The notes under the pieces are model-generated. The model had not been told where the DNA came from. It saw only the letters and a program-made list of their open reading frames with translations, and ran no database searches. From Sulfuracidifex tepidarius (GTDB lineage Archaea; Thermoproteota; Thermoprotei_A; Sulfolobales; Sulfolobaceae), in NCBI RefSeq assembly GCF_008326425.1, contig NZ_AP018929.1, positions 882,875-946,874 on the forward strand: a DNA stretch of 64,000 nt, in the 5' to 3' direction. A program made the position numbers and the translations under genes. Of this stretch, positions 20,159 through 29,382 are shown in pieces. The stretch's first letter is position 1; every line of letters begins with the position of its first letter.

Positions 20159-20932
20159 ATAAGGAAATGAGCAATAACGGTTAACGGGTTTAGTCGATCA
20201 CGCTATTGTTTTGATGCAGAGAATATAAAGTCTTAAATATCCTTTATGGTCAACCGCGATGTAGCTTCCTCTGGATCAGTAACGGTAACTCTGTCATGAC
20301 AGGTCTAAGACCTTTCTTGAAAACGAATCTATATATTAAAATAATTAGAATATCTAAATAAATATACATAAATAGAGCTGGCAGTGCTAAACAAAAATAT
20401 CCCGGTTAAAAAACAAGCGATCCTGCGTCTAGAAATCACTACGTCCCTTTATACAAAAATCTACTAAGAAAGCTCCTGTATCAAAATTTGTATAAATTAC
20501 TAAAAATTTAGTAATTTTTTTATAATAGATTAAATTGTAGATGCGAATCCTTATAGTATAAAAATTTCATTTAATTCTATTTATTTTGCTTTATTTACAA
20601 CAAAAACGATCATGAATGTCCATGAGACCTTCTTAAAATAATTATAAACTGCAACAATTTTCTCATAAATACTAAATATTTAGAGACATAGTTTGACTCC
20701 ACGGTAACCTACTTAGAGGTTCCTAAAAAGAGATTATTGAACGTCATAATTAGGTCACTCTTAAAACGACCTTCTAAACCGCATTTCCAAGTATTTTCAA
20801 GTAAATACTTCTTGTAAAACTTATAGATTACATGAATTTAATTAATATTAAGTATACTTACATTTAATTTATGTTTACAATCTTGTTATTCAACTATCAA
20901 AGGTTTAAATATCTGTTGTTAATAGACTAGTG
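20159..20932. other. AT-rich non-coding stretch
   Basis: No supportable gene in about 770 bp. Very AT-rich with many TATA-like tracts near 20340-20900; the last of them may have driven the broken ATPase gene at 20933. Confidence 0.4.
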
Positions 20933-22102
20933 GAGGAATTCAGCGATTTAAACCCTTGGTGGTATAGCAGAGATTGGAGGGATTCACTTATCCGATGGGA
21001 GAGCCAAAAGATTAAGTGGAGACTTAGCTGGATAGATGAAGTCTCAATGAAACCTTTCAGCTTGAACTTCGTGTACGGTGCCAAGCTGGTAAGACTACTG
21101 GGCTGAAGATACTTGTGAAGGGACTATTGGAGAAGGGGAAGGACTCCACCTCAATATTTTACTTAGACTTCGACTATATAGCCTCTTTACAGGAAGGGAG
21201 ATAATGGCGGAGTACGTTAAGGAGAAAAGGAGGAGAGGAGTCAAGAGTGCGGTCCTGATCCTTGACGAGGTAACTCCCCTAGAGGACTGGTGGAAGATCA
21301 TCAAATATTACATAGACAAGGGAGAACTCTCTACAGACGTAATAATCGTTAGCGGTTCTTCTTCCTTAGGAATCACCAAGTCGGTCGAAAGGTTCCCAGG
21401 GAGGAAGGGTTACGGTAAGGAAATTTCGGTGCTACCCCTGTCTTTCCCTCAGTTCGTAGAAGTTCACGGATACAAGAGAGAAGAAGTCCTGAGCGATTCG
21501 GCCCTATCCTCGGCACTCTTCGAGGAATACACCAAGAAGGGGGGTTTCCCTAAGTCGATAAACTGCCACAGCGACGCGGAGGAAGCGTTGATAGACGGGA
21601 TAACCTCAGAAGTATATAAGGGTGGTAAGGACCTAAAGAAAGTACAAGAGGTCTTGAGGTCTATTATGACTAAAATCCCATCAGCCCTCTCTTTTAATTC
21701 AGTAGCAAACGACGTAGGGATTTCCCACGTCACCGTGGAGGAATACATTGAGTTCCTTAAGGACTTGTTCATGATCCAATCGCATATTACAAGGTGGGAA
21801 ACGAGGTAGTGTATAGGAAAGAAAAGAAAGTGTTCTTCAGAGACCCCTTCATTTACCGTACTTTGGCCAAGTGGCTCCACAGGCAGTTGAGAGACGACGC
21901 GATATTAGAACACGTTGTCCAAGAGCACTTGTTCAGAAAGTACGGTGAGGTGTTCTACTTCAAGAACGACTTTGAAATCGACATCGTTGTAGGAGGTCTG
22001 AAAATCGAGGTAAAAGCAGAGAGGTCTCATAGGGGCTATCCCAAAGACGTTACCTTGTTATCTAAGGGTGAAATACCGATGTTCTTATTGCGTGGAATGT
22101 AG
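20933..22102 (+). pseudogene. Broken AAA-type ATPase of the DUF4143 family
   Basis: Pieces in three frames build one archaeal AAA ATPase. The N-terminus (VEEFSDLNPWWYSRDW) starts at 20933. The Walker A region is split by a frame change near 21090 (VYGAKL... then GKTTGLKILVKGLLEKG). Walker B follows (VLILDEVTPLEDWW, 21204-21809) with sensor-like IIVSGSSSLG, then a winged-helix part and, after another change near 21795, the PD-(D/E)XK-like end (EIDIVVGGLKIEVKAE). Three indels make it non-functional. Relatives are mobile-element-associated ATPases of uncertain role. Confidence 0.8.
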
Positions 22103-23482
22103 CACCCATACGGAGTTGAAAGCTATACTCTCGTGTGATAAGCGTACAAGTCATGGGACACCCAAGGGGGTCGCGGGCTGCCCATCAAGCATAGGCTCCG
22201 CTTCGACCTTAGCTGTGCCCTCAACGTCTTAAGGCATCAACGTCTTAATGTCATAACAGCTCGCGATGAGGAGGCCTCTCCCCTTCCCGATCCTTCATAA
22301 CGGAGTAGCACCCGTAAAAAGGTGTACTCAAGGCCTCGGGAAACCCTCAGGGCGTGGAGTAGGTCAGCCTTAGAACCTTGGAGATCACGGGCCCACGATC
22401 CTATAGACTCCCTTCCCTTGCTAAGGTGGTCCTACCCGGACGCCTGTAAACACATCGTTACGTCCCTTTCCCAGGATTATCCCTATCTAGCTCGTTGTGG
22501 AAATATCGGGTCTAACTCATTAAGTCGTAATGAAAACTCTTTTTCTATGACGAGTCCTCTTTCATTCATCTTTTTCACCCCAAAATTTTTCTTGTTTTGG
22601 CCAAGCTTTTTTAAAAACTTCCATAATACGATAGAACTTATTAAAGATATCCTTTACGCGTTAGTTGAATACCAAAACTACTTTTAAAACTTTCGAGTCT
22701 GGTACGTGCTTAGTGTATCTCTTTAAATTATTTCCGATAAATAATGAAACATGAATAATGCAACATAAGAGAAGTTCTTCGATAATTCTGTCTGCCTTGG
22801 CTAGGTCCTGATTCCGGGCTTTGCTTACCACCAAGTTGGCGTTGCGGCCGCCCAAGCGTAAAACCCGAGTGGAAGCGTTCTTGACGGGGTAAAGGACTTC
22901 CCTCTCAGGGACTCACAGAAGATCCCGGAGAAAGGGGGCTCAGTGAGCCACCTCGCCCTGATCCTTTCTCTCAGCTGTCGTAAACGTACTGAACTCGCGG
23001 GTCACACGTCGAGGTTCACCTCGACGGGGGAGCAACCTGGGTCAGCATCCGGACTCTCGTTTTGTATCGTTGGAATCGTACGCCTTGTCGACGTCAACTG
23101 GTCACGTGTTTGCCCTCGTGTTGGAGTTCTTACCCCCCCCCCGCATTAGCTAATGGCTCCACCCCGTTAGTGGTGACCTTCACCACCCTACCCGAGGCGT
23201 TCACGCTGGGCATCGCCATGAAGGACGTGATAGAGCTGTACTCGGACATGAAGGGGCTTGACAGAGTGGCCTCCACCACCTTGGACTAGCCCCTCTCCAT
23301 CATTACCTCAGCCCGGATCTTTAGAAATCAATGCACGCTGAGAGGAGTCAAGATCTAGAATTTAAGTGTTCACAACACACCTCCCGGTTCTGTCGCAGGG
23401 TCTACAACATGCGGGTTCCCCGCCCGCAGGCGCAGTGGCCCCGAGTCCAGAGGGCCCTGCTTGATCGAGCAGGTCCTACAGG
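22103..23482. other. Gene-poor stretch before the repeated gene family
   Basis: About 1.4 kb with no supportable gene. A short coding-like piece on the plus strand near 23150-23289 (AFTLGIAMKDVIELYSDMKG) suggests an old gene fragment I cannot place. An AT-rich block lies at 22530-22760. Confidence 0.35.
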
Positions 23483-24934
23483 TCAGTACGTGATAGAACG
23501 TCTGTCAACATCGGAGTAAACGCAGTCAGTCGCTTCGTCCAACCAGGTCTCGTAGTCCTCATCTACCGTGCTCTCGACACACTCCTGTATCCTCCCTACG
23601 AGGAACATTTCACCGCTCTTCTCCACCAGGGATCTGATGGCCTCCACCACCTTGTGGTAGTTCTCCACGTAGGGTTTGGCGTCTGTCATCATCTGCTCAC
23701 GGTCGTTCCAGTCCAAGTGGTCCACTATGGCTGATGCCAGTGTCTGGCTTATGTGGTACGTGCTTTGGAGGGAGATGATGACTTCCCTCGCGTTCCCTAG
23801 CGCCCTCACGCTCTCGTTGAAGACGTCTTGGACCCCCAGGGCGGAGGCGAGTTGCTCGAAGGCTTGGTCGGTGTAAGCGGTAGGGAGAGGTACCAACACC
23901 AGGGAGACCACGGGCCCGGCTAACTGCGTCGCGCTCGCCACGAGCCCCACTATCCCGGGCTCCTTGCAACCGGAGAGGCAGGAGTACGCTGTGAATACCG
24001 GGGCGCCTATGAGGGCATCGCTGAACCCTTTCACAGTGCTCAGGCTATTGCAGATCGAGTCATCCTGTGTAATGAAGAGGTTGCAAAGCTTCTCCTGAAG
24101 CTGGCTGTCAAGCACGGCGACCGCCATCATACCGTTTATCACCGCGTTAGGGTTCTTCTGCTGGAACGGCGTCCCGACTGTCCTGGCGACTATGAAAGGG
24201 ACGGGCGGTTGATCTGAGGTTAACTTCAAACTCTCCTTCAAGGCGGTTGCGCTCAATTTATCGCCTGATATGCCTACAAGAATACCTGGAACTTTTAAAG
24301 CATGGAATGGAAGACTGGTGTAGTAAGGTAGGTAGTTAGGCATGACCCCTCCCGCGTCCCTGCTGTTCTCAGCTGCTGTCTCGAACCAACCTATGACGGG
24401 AGTGCTGCAACCCTCGGGCGGGTTAGGCTGTTGCCAAGGCGCGCTCGTCAACTTCCTCCTCTTCAACCTTACCACAATGATGTTCGCTTTCCTCATCAGC
24501 GTGGGGATACTGCTGTCGCTTATGAAGAAGCACGCTCCCCCTTGCAGGGCGAAGAAGTCCTTCCCGGCTCCCCAGTAAGGGGAAGCCCCTCCCACGTAGT
24601 AGTAGTTACCCTCGGCGCTCTCGATGATCACGCCGTGCCTGAAGAGCTGGAATATGTTGCTGACAGGCTCTACTTTACCGTTTATATTGGCGTTTTTTAT
24701 CGCCCTGTTTACGATACCTAACGCGGGGTAGTACGTGTAACCGCTGTCCTTCATCCCCTGCACTGTGCACCCCAAGGTGTTCGTGATGTTCTCTATGTCC
24801 TGGCTTATCTCCGACCCCACTGCAGACGCTGCCCCCACCGCGTCCGACAAAGCCTGCCCTACCTCAGACGCTGCGTCCGATATCGCTTTTTCTATTCCTT
24901 GCGCTATTTCAGATAGAATAGACGATATTGACAC
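23483..24934 (-). CDS. Mosaic family protein, copy A (483 aa)
   Basis: One of five full-length members of a family I do not recognise. Start is a GTG shared by copies A, C, D and E. Plan by residue: amphipathic N-terminal helices (1-55), Cys at about 56, a short variable segment (74-92), a conserved block with FRHG (near 101), a variable block (about 122-168; here type 'WGAGKDFF'), a conserved block with EGCSTP (near 178), a short variable block (about 209-230; type '[12 protein letters not shown]'), a long near-invariant block (231-381) with a hydrophobic stretch, and a variable acidic tail. The tail after TDAKPYVE is unique here (ending SDVDRRSITY). No signal peptide. Tandem with copy B; mirror image of copy E. 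Confidence 0.85.
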   Translation of the reverse strand: MSISSILSEIAQGIEKAISDAASEVGQALSDAVGAASAVGSEISQDIENITNTLGCTVQGMKDSGYTYYPALGIVNRAIKNANINGKVEPVSNIFQLFRHGVIIESAEGNYYYVGGASPYWGAGKDFFALQGGACFFISDSSIPTLMRKANIIVVRLKRRKLTSAPWQQPNPPEGCSTPVIGWFETAAENSRDAGGVMPNYLPYYTSLPFHALKVPGILVGISGDKLSATALKESLKLTSDQPPVPFIVARTVGTPFQQKNPNAVINGMMAVAVLDSQLQEKLCNLFITQDDSICNSLSTVKGFSDALIGAPVFTAYSCLSGCKEPGIVGLVASATQLAGPVVSLVLVPLPTAYTDQAFEQLASALGVQDVFNESVRALGNAREVIISLQSTYHISQTLASAIVDHLDWNDREQMMTDAKPYVENYHKVVEAIRSLVEKSGEMFLVGRIQECVESTVDEDYETWLDEATDCVYSDVDRRSITY

Positions 24935-24964
24935 GTTTCATCATTTTAAGTTTTGAGGTAAAAA

Positions 24965-24976
24965 CATAAAAATATT
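24965..24976 (-). promoter_or_regulatory. TATA-like promoter element of copy A
   Basis: On the minus strand AATATTTTTATG lies about 35 bp before the GTG start. The identical element stands at the same distance before copies C, D and E. Spacing implies a very short or leaderless transcript. Confidence 0.55.
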
Positions 24977-24998
24977 GTGGTTATGAATGCTACGACCA

Positions 24999-25018
24999 TC
25001 AAAGACGTTTTGTCTTTG
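24999..25018. terminator. Hairpin CAAAGAC-AAAAC-GTCTTTG between copies B and A
   Basis: A perfect 7-bp stem with a 5-base loop sits upstream of copy A and is repeated upstream of copy E (about 37553) and downstream of copy C (about 33998). It could be a terminator of the preceding copy or an operator. Confidence 0.4.
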
Positions 25019-25175
25019 AGTTACGATCTCTTCAATCCGGATGTTAAGATAGCCGACATTTGTCCTAATTGAATGTTTATTTAAAAAACACGGTTCCACT
25101 CCGGCGCCGATAATTGGATCGATCCACGGGGTAGTGCTCGGAATGGAACGCGTCGGGCCTGTATACCTTGTTCTT

Positions 25176-25224
25176 TCCTACCTCCACCATCATCTACCTC
25201 CACCATCATCTACCTCCACCAGGA
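25176..25224 (-). repeat. 16-bp tandem repeat across the stop codon of copy B
   Basis: Three tandem units of TGGTGGAGGTAGATGA (minus strand) begin in the last codons (Trp-Trp-Arg-stop) and run past the stop. Related two-and-a-half unit versions end copies C (about 33870-33915) and D (about 37318-37362). Confidence 0.75.
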
Positions 25225-26619
25225 GTCATTGGTGCTATCTACGCATTCCAAGGCGTCATATTCCCAACAGTCGTAGTCCTCGTAGAAGGTAATCTCGGCG
25301 CACCTCTCTATCCTGTCAGCACGGGACGGGTCTCCTTCTCTCTCCACGTGGGCCCTGAGCGTCTCCACCAACTTGTGGTAGTTCTCCACGTAGGGTTTGG
25401 CGTCTGTCATCATCTGCTCCTCACTGTCCCATTCCACGTAGTCCATCACGGCTGAGGCAAAGGTATAGCTCACGTTATACTTATCATGGAGGGAAAGGAT
25501 GACACCGTTGACCTTCTCCAGCGCCCTCACGCTCTCGTTGAAGACGTCTTGGACCCCCAGGGCGGAGGCGAGTTGCTCGAAGGCTTGGTCGGTGTAAGCG
25601 GTAGGGAGAGGTACCAACACCAGGGAGACCACGGGCCCGGCTAACTGCGTCGCGCTCGCCACGAGCCCCACTATCCCGGGCTCCTTGCAACCGGAGAGGC
25701 AGGAGTACGCTGTGAATACCGGGGCGCCTATGAGGGCATCGCTGAACCCTTTCACAGTGCTCAGGCTATTGCAGATCGAGTCATCCTGTGTAATGAAGAG
25801 GTTGCAAAGCTTCTCCTGAAGCTGGCTGTCAAGCACGGCGACCGCCATCATACCGTTTATCACCGCGTTAGGGTTCTTCTGCTGGAACGGCGTCCCGACT
25901 GTCCTGGCGACTATGAAAGGGACGGGCGGTTGATCTGAGGTTAACTTCAAACTCTCCTTCAAGGCGGTTGCGCTCAATTTATCGTCTGATACGTCTACAA
26001 GAACACCTGGAACTTCTAAAGCATAGAATGGAAGACCAGTGAAGTAAGGTAGGTAGTTAGGCATGACCCCTCCCGCGTCCCTGCTGTTCTCAGCTGCTGT
26101 CTCGAACCAACCTATGACGGGAGTGCTGCAACCCTCGGGCGGGTTAGGCTGTTGCCAATGCTCCTCAATTCCACGACCGAGATGACCCCTCTTCAGCCTG
26201 ACCACAACTATGTTTGCTTTCCTCATCGACTTGACCACGTTCTCGCCCTTCACAAGGAAGCATGCTCCTCCTTGCACGGCGAGGAAGTCCTTCCCATCCC
26301 AGTAAGGGGAAGCCCCTCCCACGTAGTAGTAGTTACCCTCGGCGCTCTCGATGATCACGCCGTGCCTGAAGAGCTGGAATATGTCAGTAGGGCGTTTGTC
26401 CTCCTTGTACAGAGCATCGGCTATCCCCAACGCGGGGTAATGCGGACAGCCCTTTTCTCCCTTCACGGTACACTCTAACGTGTTCGCGACGTTCTCTACG
26501 TCTTGTTCTGTCCTCGACGAAACCCCAGTCCCTACATTCTTGGCCCTCCCCGCATTCGATATTGCGTTTTCTATTCCTTGCGCTATTTCAGATAGGATAG
26601 ACCGTGTAGACACGACCAA
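25210..26619 (-). CDS. Mosaic family protein, copy B (469 aa)
   Basis: Same family as copy A. The N-terminal 75 residues are a different type (ENAISNAGRAKNVGTG..., HYPALGIADALYKEDKRP). The second variable block is type 'WDGKDFLAVQGG', the third type 'TGLPFYALEVPGVLVDVSDD', and the tail is type 'ALEKVNGVILSLHDKYNVSY' ending NDSWWR. Its start region (GTG/TTG, VSTRS) and upstream DNA differ from the other copies, so B has its own promoter. The stop codon lies inside a 16-bp tandem repeat. Conserved blocks match the other copies almost base for base. Function unknown. Confidence 0.85.
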   Translation of the reverse strand: MVVSTRSILSEIAQGIENAISNAGRAKNVGTGVSSRTEQDVENVANTLECTVKGEKGCPHYPALGIADALYKEDKRPTDIFQLFRHGVIIESAEGNYYYVGGASPYWDGKDFLAVQGGACFLVKGENVVKSMRKANIVVVRLKRGHLGRGIEEHWQQPNPPEGCSTPVIGWFETAAENSRDAGGVMPNYLPYFTGLPFYALEVPGVLVDVSDDKLSATALKESLKLTSDQPPVPFIVARTVGTPFQQKNPNAVINGMMAVAVLDSQLQEKLCNLFITQDDSICNSLSTVKGFSDALIGAPVFTAYSCLSGCKEPGIVGLVASATQLAGPVVSLVLVPLPTAYTDQAFEQLASALGVQDVFNESVRALEKVNGVILSLHDKYNVSYTFASAVMDYVEWDSEEQMMTDAKPYVENYHKLVETLRAHVEREGDPSRADRIERCAEITFYEDYDCWEYDALECVDSTNDSWWR

Positions 26620-27126
26620 TCAATATTGTTATACAAGCAAAACATAAAAAATATATATGCACTGTGTTAGCCGTGAACAACCCGCTTTAAATACGACGAT
26701 TTAGGCTCTCTCTCGATGTCCTCCACGATCTGCACGTCTATTGAGACCGGCTCTCTTTTCCCCTTCACCTCGTGTTACCGCAATCTCTCCTCTACCTTCA
26801 TTCTCATGGAGGAAGCATTCCTTTTCCCTCTCATAATGAGAGACAGAAAAGAAGATAGAGAGATCAGTAAGGCCGGGAAAGTCTTCTCGTATTGCGAGAG
26901 AAAAGCGAAGTAATTACACGTCGGGTGCGTCCTTCAAAAATACACGTATGGACATGCTTTTTCCATGTCCCTCACTTTACACACTCCTCCTCTTGTTCCA
27001 TAACAAAGGTTTGTATTTAGAATCTACCATACTTCGCTAGCTCCTCAATTACTCTCCCCTCACCTTGCGCGCTTCTCTCTAAAGCGTAGACCAGTCCAGA
27101 CGTTCGTTTTAAATTATCCACTGGAT
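26620..27126. other. Upstream region of copy B and non-coding DNA
   Basis: A TATA-like ATATATTTTTTATG (minus strand, about 26645-26658) probably drives copy B. The rest, to 27126, holds no supportable gene. Confidence 0.4.
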
Positions 27127-27509
27127 CATTCCTAGACCTTATCCATAGCAGGAATATAGGAGTAACTTATTCTACGCATAATCTCTATGAGGCATTAGAA
27201 CTAGCTGAAAACGTAATTATCATAAACCATGGTAGAGTAGTATTTAAAGGCTCTCTTGAGGATTTAAGACATTTTATCGGAAGAATAAAAGTTGGTTTAA
27301 AGGTACGTGGAAATCCCGTCACTATCTTAAACTCTATGGGTTATGATACTTATCAAGACAGTGGATTATGGATAGCTGAAGTCAAGTCAGAAGACGAAAT
27401 TGGAAATATTGTTAAAGAACTTACAAAACATAATATTATTATACTTGAGGTTAAGGAAATTGGTAATCCACTTGAAGATGTATTAGAGCAGTTAAGTGAT
27501 AAATCATGA
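27127..27509 (+). pseudogene. ABC transporter ATP-binding protein, C-terminal remnant
   Basis: The frame encodes the last third of an ABC ATPase: a post-Walker-B helix (FLDLIHSRNIGVT), the H-loop (STHNLYEALELAENV), the strand VIIINHGRVVFKGSLEDLR and a C-terminal domain of about 80 residues. The Walker A, signature and Walker B parts are missing. The stop overlaps the next gene's ATG by four bases, as in an intact ABC-2 operon. Base composition is much more AT-rich than in the surrounding family genes, suggesting different origin. Confidence 0.8.
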
Positions 27510-28311
27510 CGAGCGGTATTGTTAGAGCTTATGTAACTAGGCTTAAGATAAATATAAGAAATATGATCATATTATCTCTAGCATACGGAATTGGAATAAT
27601 ATCGTCAACAGTCATAGTAGGCGTTTTGTTTCCAGAAATCTACACTCCTACTACACGTCAAGCTCTCGAAGCTTTAGCTATTAGAATGCTTAATATCCAT
27701 AACCATGTCCTCCCTAAGGATGCTTTAGGAGTTGTGGCCGCAGCTATTTTTACGCCTTTTTTAGCCGCTATTATAGCTGCCTTTGTAGCCTCGGGCACCA
27801 TATCTGGTACATTTAGTGAGGATCGTAATGAGGGAGTATTTGAAGTTCTACTCTCATCGCCAGTGTCACATAGAGATATTATTATTTCACTTTTAATTTA
27901 CACATTATTAGCATCCTTAATTGTTGAGGGATTAGTTATAACAATCACATCTGGAATATCACTATTATCACTATATCTTATGGGATACCTTAATAGCTTT
28001 GGCATTTACTATTTAGAGCTCGTTACAATACTTATACCTTCACTTACTTTTCCAGCAGTCCTTATTAGCTTATTACTCATAACTATATCCCCTTCTCTAG
28101 GTCGTGTTAGGACTGGACTTACTCCAGGCAGAACTTATTATCAACGATTTCACTTCTTCCAGTACTAATACCATTTATAGTATTAAATATTGAGCCCCAG
28201 ATAGATCCTATGGAGTTAGCTTCCTATACTTCAATATTTTCAGCAATTTTAACGCTAATTTTATTAATACTTTTACCTCGTGTATTGAAAGACGAAACAC
28301 TCTTACGGTGA
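27506..28311 (+). pseudogene. ABC-2 type permease, frameshifted near its end
   Basis: The first 220 codons (27506-28168) encode four to five membrane helices and the ABC-2 coupling segment GTISGTFSEDRNEGVFEVLLSSPVS, followed by a frame change near 28130. The frame then continues with two more helices (LLPVLIPFIVLN; ILTLILLILLPRVL) to a TGA at 28311. With the ATPase remnant at 27127 and the PH-like gene at 28318 it forms a decayed exporter operon. Substrate unknown. Confidence 0.8.
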
Positions 28312-28317
28312 AGTTAT

Positions 28318-28700
28318 ATGGTTCAAATATGTATTAAAGGAGAGAATTTAATCATAAAGCTTAGAGGCTTTGAGAAAATTGCAGCATTAAAGGGAAGTCT
28401 AAAGATTCCGTTTAATTGCATAGAGAGAGTAGCTTACGTTAAAGAATTAGATGATACCGAGAAAGAACAAATATATCCAAAGATGAGGCTAGGCGGTCTA
28501 TCTATTGGAGAAATTATATATGGCAGATTCACTACTGGCTTAGGTCTAGCTTTCTTCGCTACTAAGAAACTGGAAAGGTCTATTGTAATATATATATAAA
28601 ATGTTCTTTTCCTTATAAAATTATTGTCATAGAGGTATCGGATTCAGAAACTTTAAGTGAATTAGAGAAAAAGTTAAAAAATAGAAATTTTAATGATTAG
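28318..28700 (+). pseudogene. Small PH-like domain protein, frameshifted at a TA repeat
   Basis: Six bases after the permease, an ATG opens 93 codons (MVQICIKGENLIIKLRGFEK) with a beta-rich pattern like short bacterial/archaeal PH-type domains (GEIIYGRFTTGLGLAFFATKK). At 28590 a run ATATATATA shifts the frame; in the other frame the protein continues (SFPYKIIVIEVSDSETLSEL) to a TAG at 28700. A two-base slip in the TA run explains this; it could also be a phase-variable site. The family often accompanies ABC exporters in Sulfolobales. Confidence 0.6.
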
Positions 28701-28980
28701 AATTCCATTAGAAATTTTAACAATTTATATTCAAATAGAATCGTAGATGTTGCGTTTAGTCTAGTATATTAGCAAATAGCATAGCAACCTACATTTAAAA
28801 ATTCATCTATTCCGGCATTATTACGTAATCTTATGAAAGTTAATCTTCTTTGCAAGATTCGATAATCCTTCACTTTCATTTGTTTCTAAGAATTTAATAA
28901 ACATTTAGTTCTCTTTAGTTAATGTCTATAACACTTTTATGTAACTCTTTGACGATGACGAATATTTGCACTGTTAAAGG

Positions 28981-29145
28981 ATGGATAAGATTTCTGTATG
29001 GTTATATCCAATTGGTGATAATACTGGACTGCATTTGAAATTCAAAACAAATAGAGTACTTCCTTTGAAGAAATCCTTGGAAAATGAAGTTAAAGCAGAA
29101 GTAGAATTACTAAAAAGTTTGTTAGATGCTTTGAGGAGGTTCTGA
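28981..29145 (+). CDS. Small protein (54 aa) coupled to DUF1286 gene
   Basis: An ATG at 28981 opens 54 codons ending TGA at 29145, whose last base is the first base of the next ATG. The product starts MDKISVWLYPIGDNTGLHLK and ends in a helical, charged segment (VKAEVELLKSLLDALRRF) preceded by a GAGG ribosome-binding element for the next gene. It is too short for most gene finders. Unknown function; its tight coupling with the DUF1286 membrane protein suggests a two-gene module of a mobile element or stress locus. Confidence 0.65.
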   Translation: MDKISVWLYPIGDNTGLHLKFKTNRVLPLKKSLENEVKAEVELLKSLLDALRRF

Positions 29146-29381
29146 TGAAGCTTAGAACTCATTTTGTGTTTTCTGTTGGTTTGTTGGTTTTGGTTAGTTC
29201 TTTTGTTTTTAGTAGTTTTTATTTTTCTTTGTTAGTGTCATCTTTTATAAGTGTTTTGGGTAATAGTGTTATTGATAAACTGGGGCATAGGGAGGTTTTA
29301 ACTAGGCGTGGGCAAGTTCCCGTTAGGACTCCCCTAACCCATACTTTGCCCAGGAGTGTTTTTTGGGTTTTATCTTCATAG
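29145..29381 (+). CDS. DUF1286-like membrane protein
   Basis: This 78-residue protein has two N-terminal membrane helices and the hallmark end of DUF1286 (GNSVIDKLGHREV...RRGQVPVRTPLTHTLPRS). DUF1286 proteins are small membrane proteins common in Sulfolobales chromosomes and mobile elements; the H/D residues resemble YdjM-type membrane-bound hydrolases. Full members are longer (about 100-140 residues), so this one is truncated: the frame stops shortly after PRSVFW, just where the tnpB element starts at about 29383. The insertion probably cut it. A decayed second copy is at 62734-62958. Confidence 0.65.
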   Translation: MKLRTHFVFSVGLLVLVSSFVFSSFYFSLLVSSFISVLGNSVIDKLGHREVLTRRGQVPVRTPLTHTLPRSVFWVLSS

Positions 29382-29382
29382 G

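Noticed and set aside
22940-23480. Plus-strand ORFs as genes
   Set aside because: Overlapping short frames without motif or start signal; only a fragment near 23150-23289 looks coding-like and could not be assigned.
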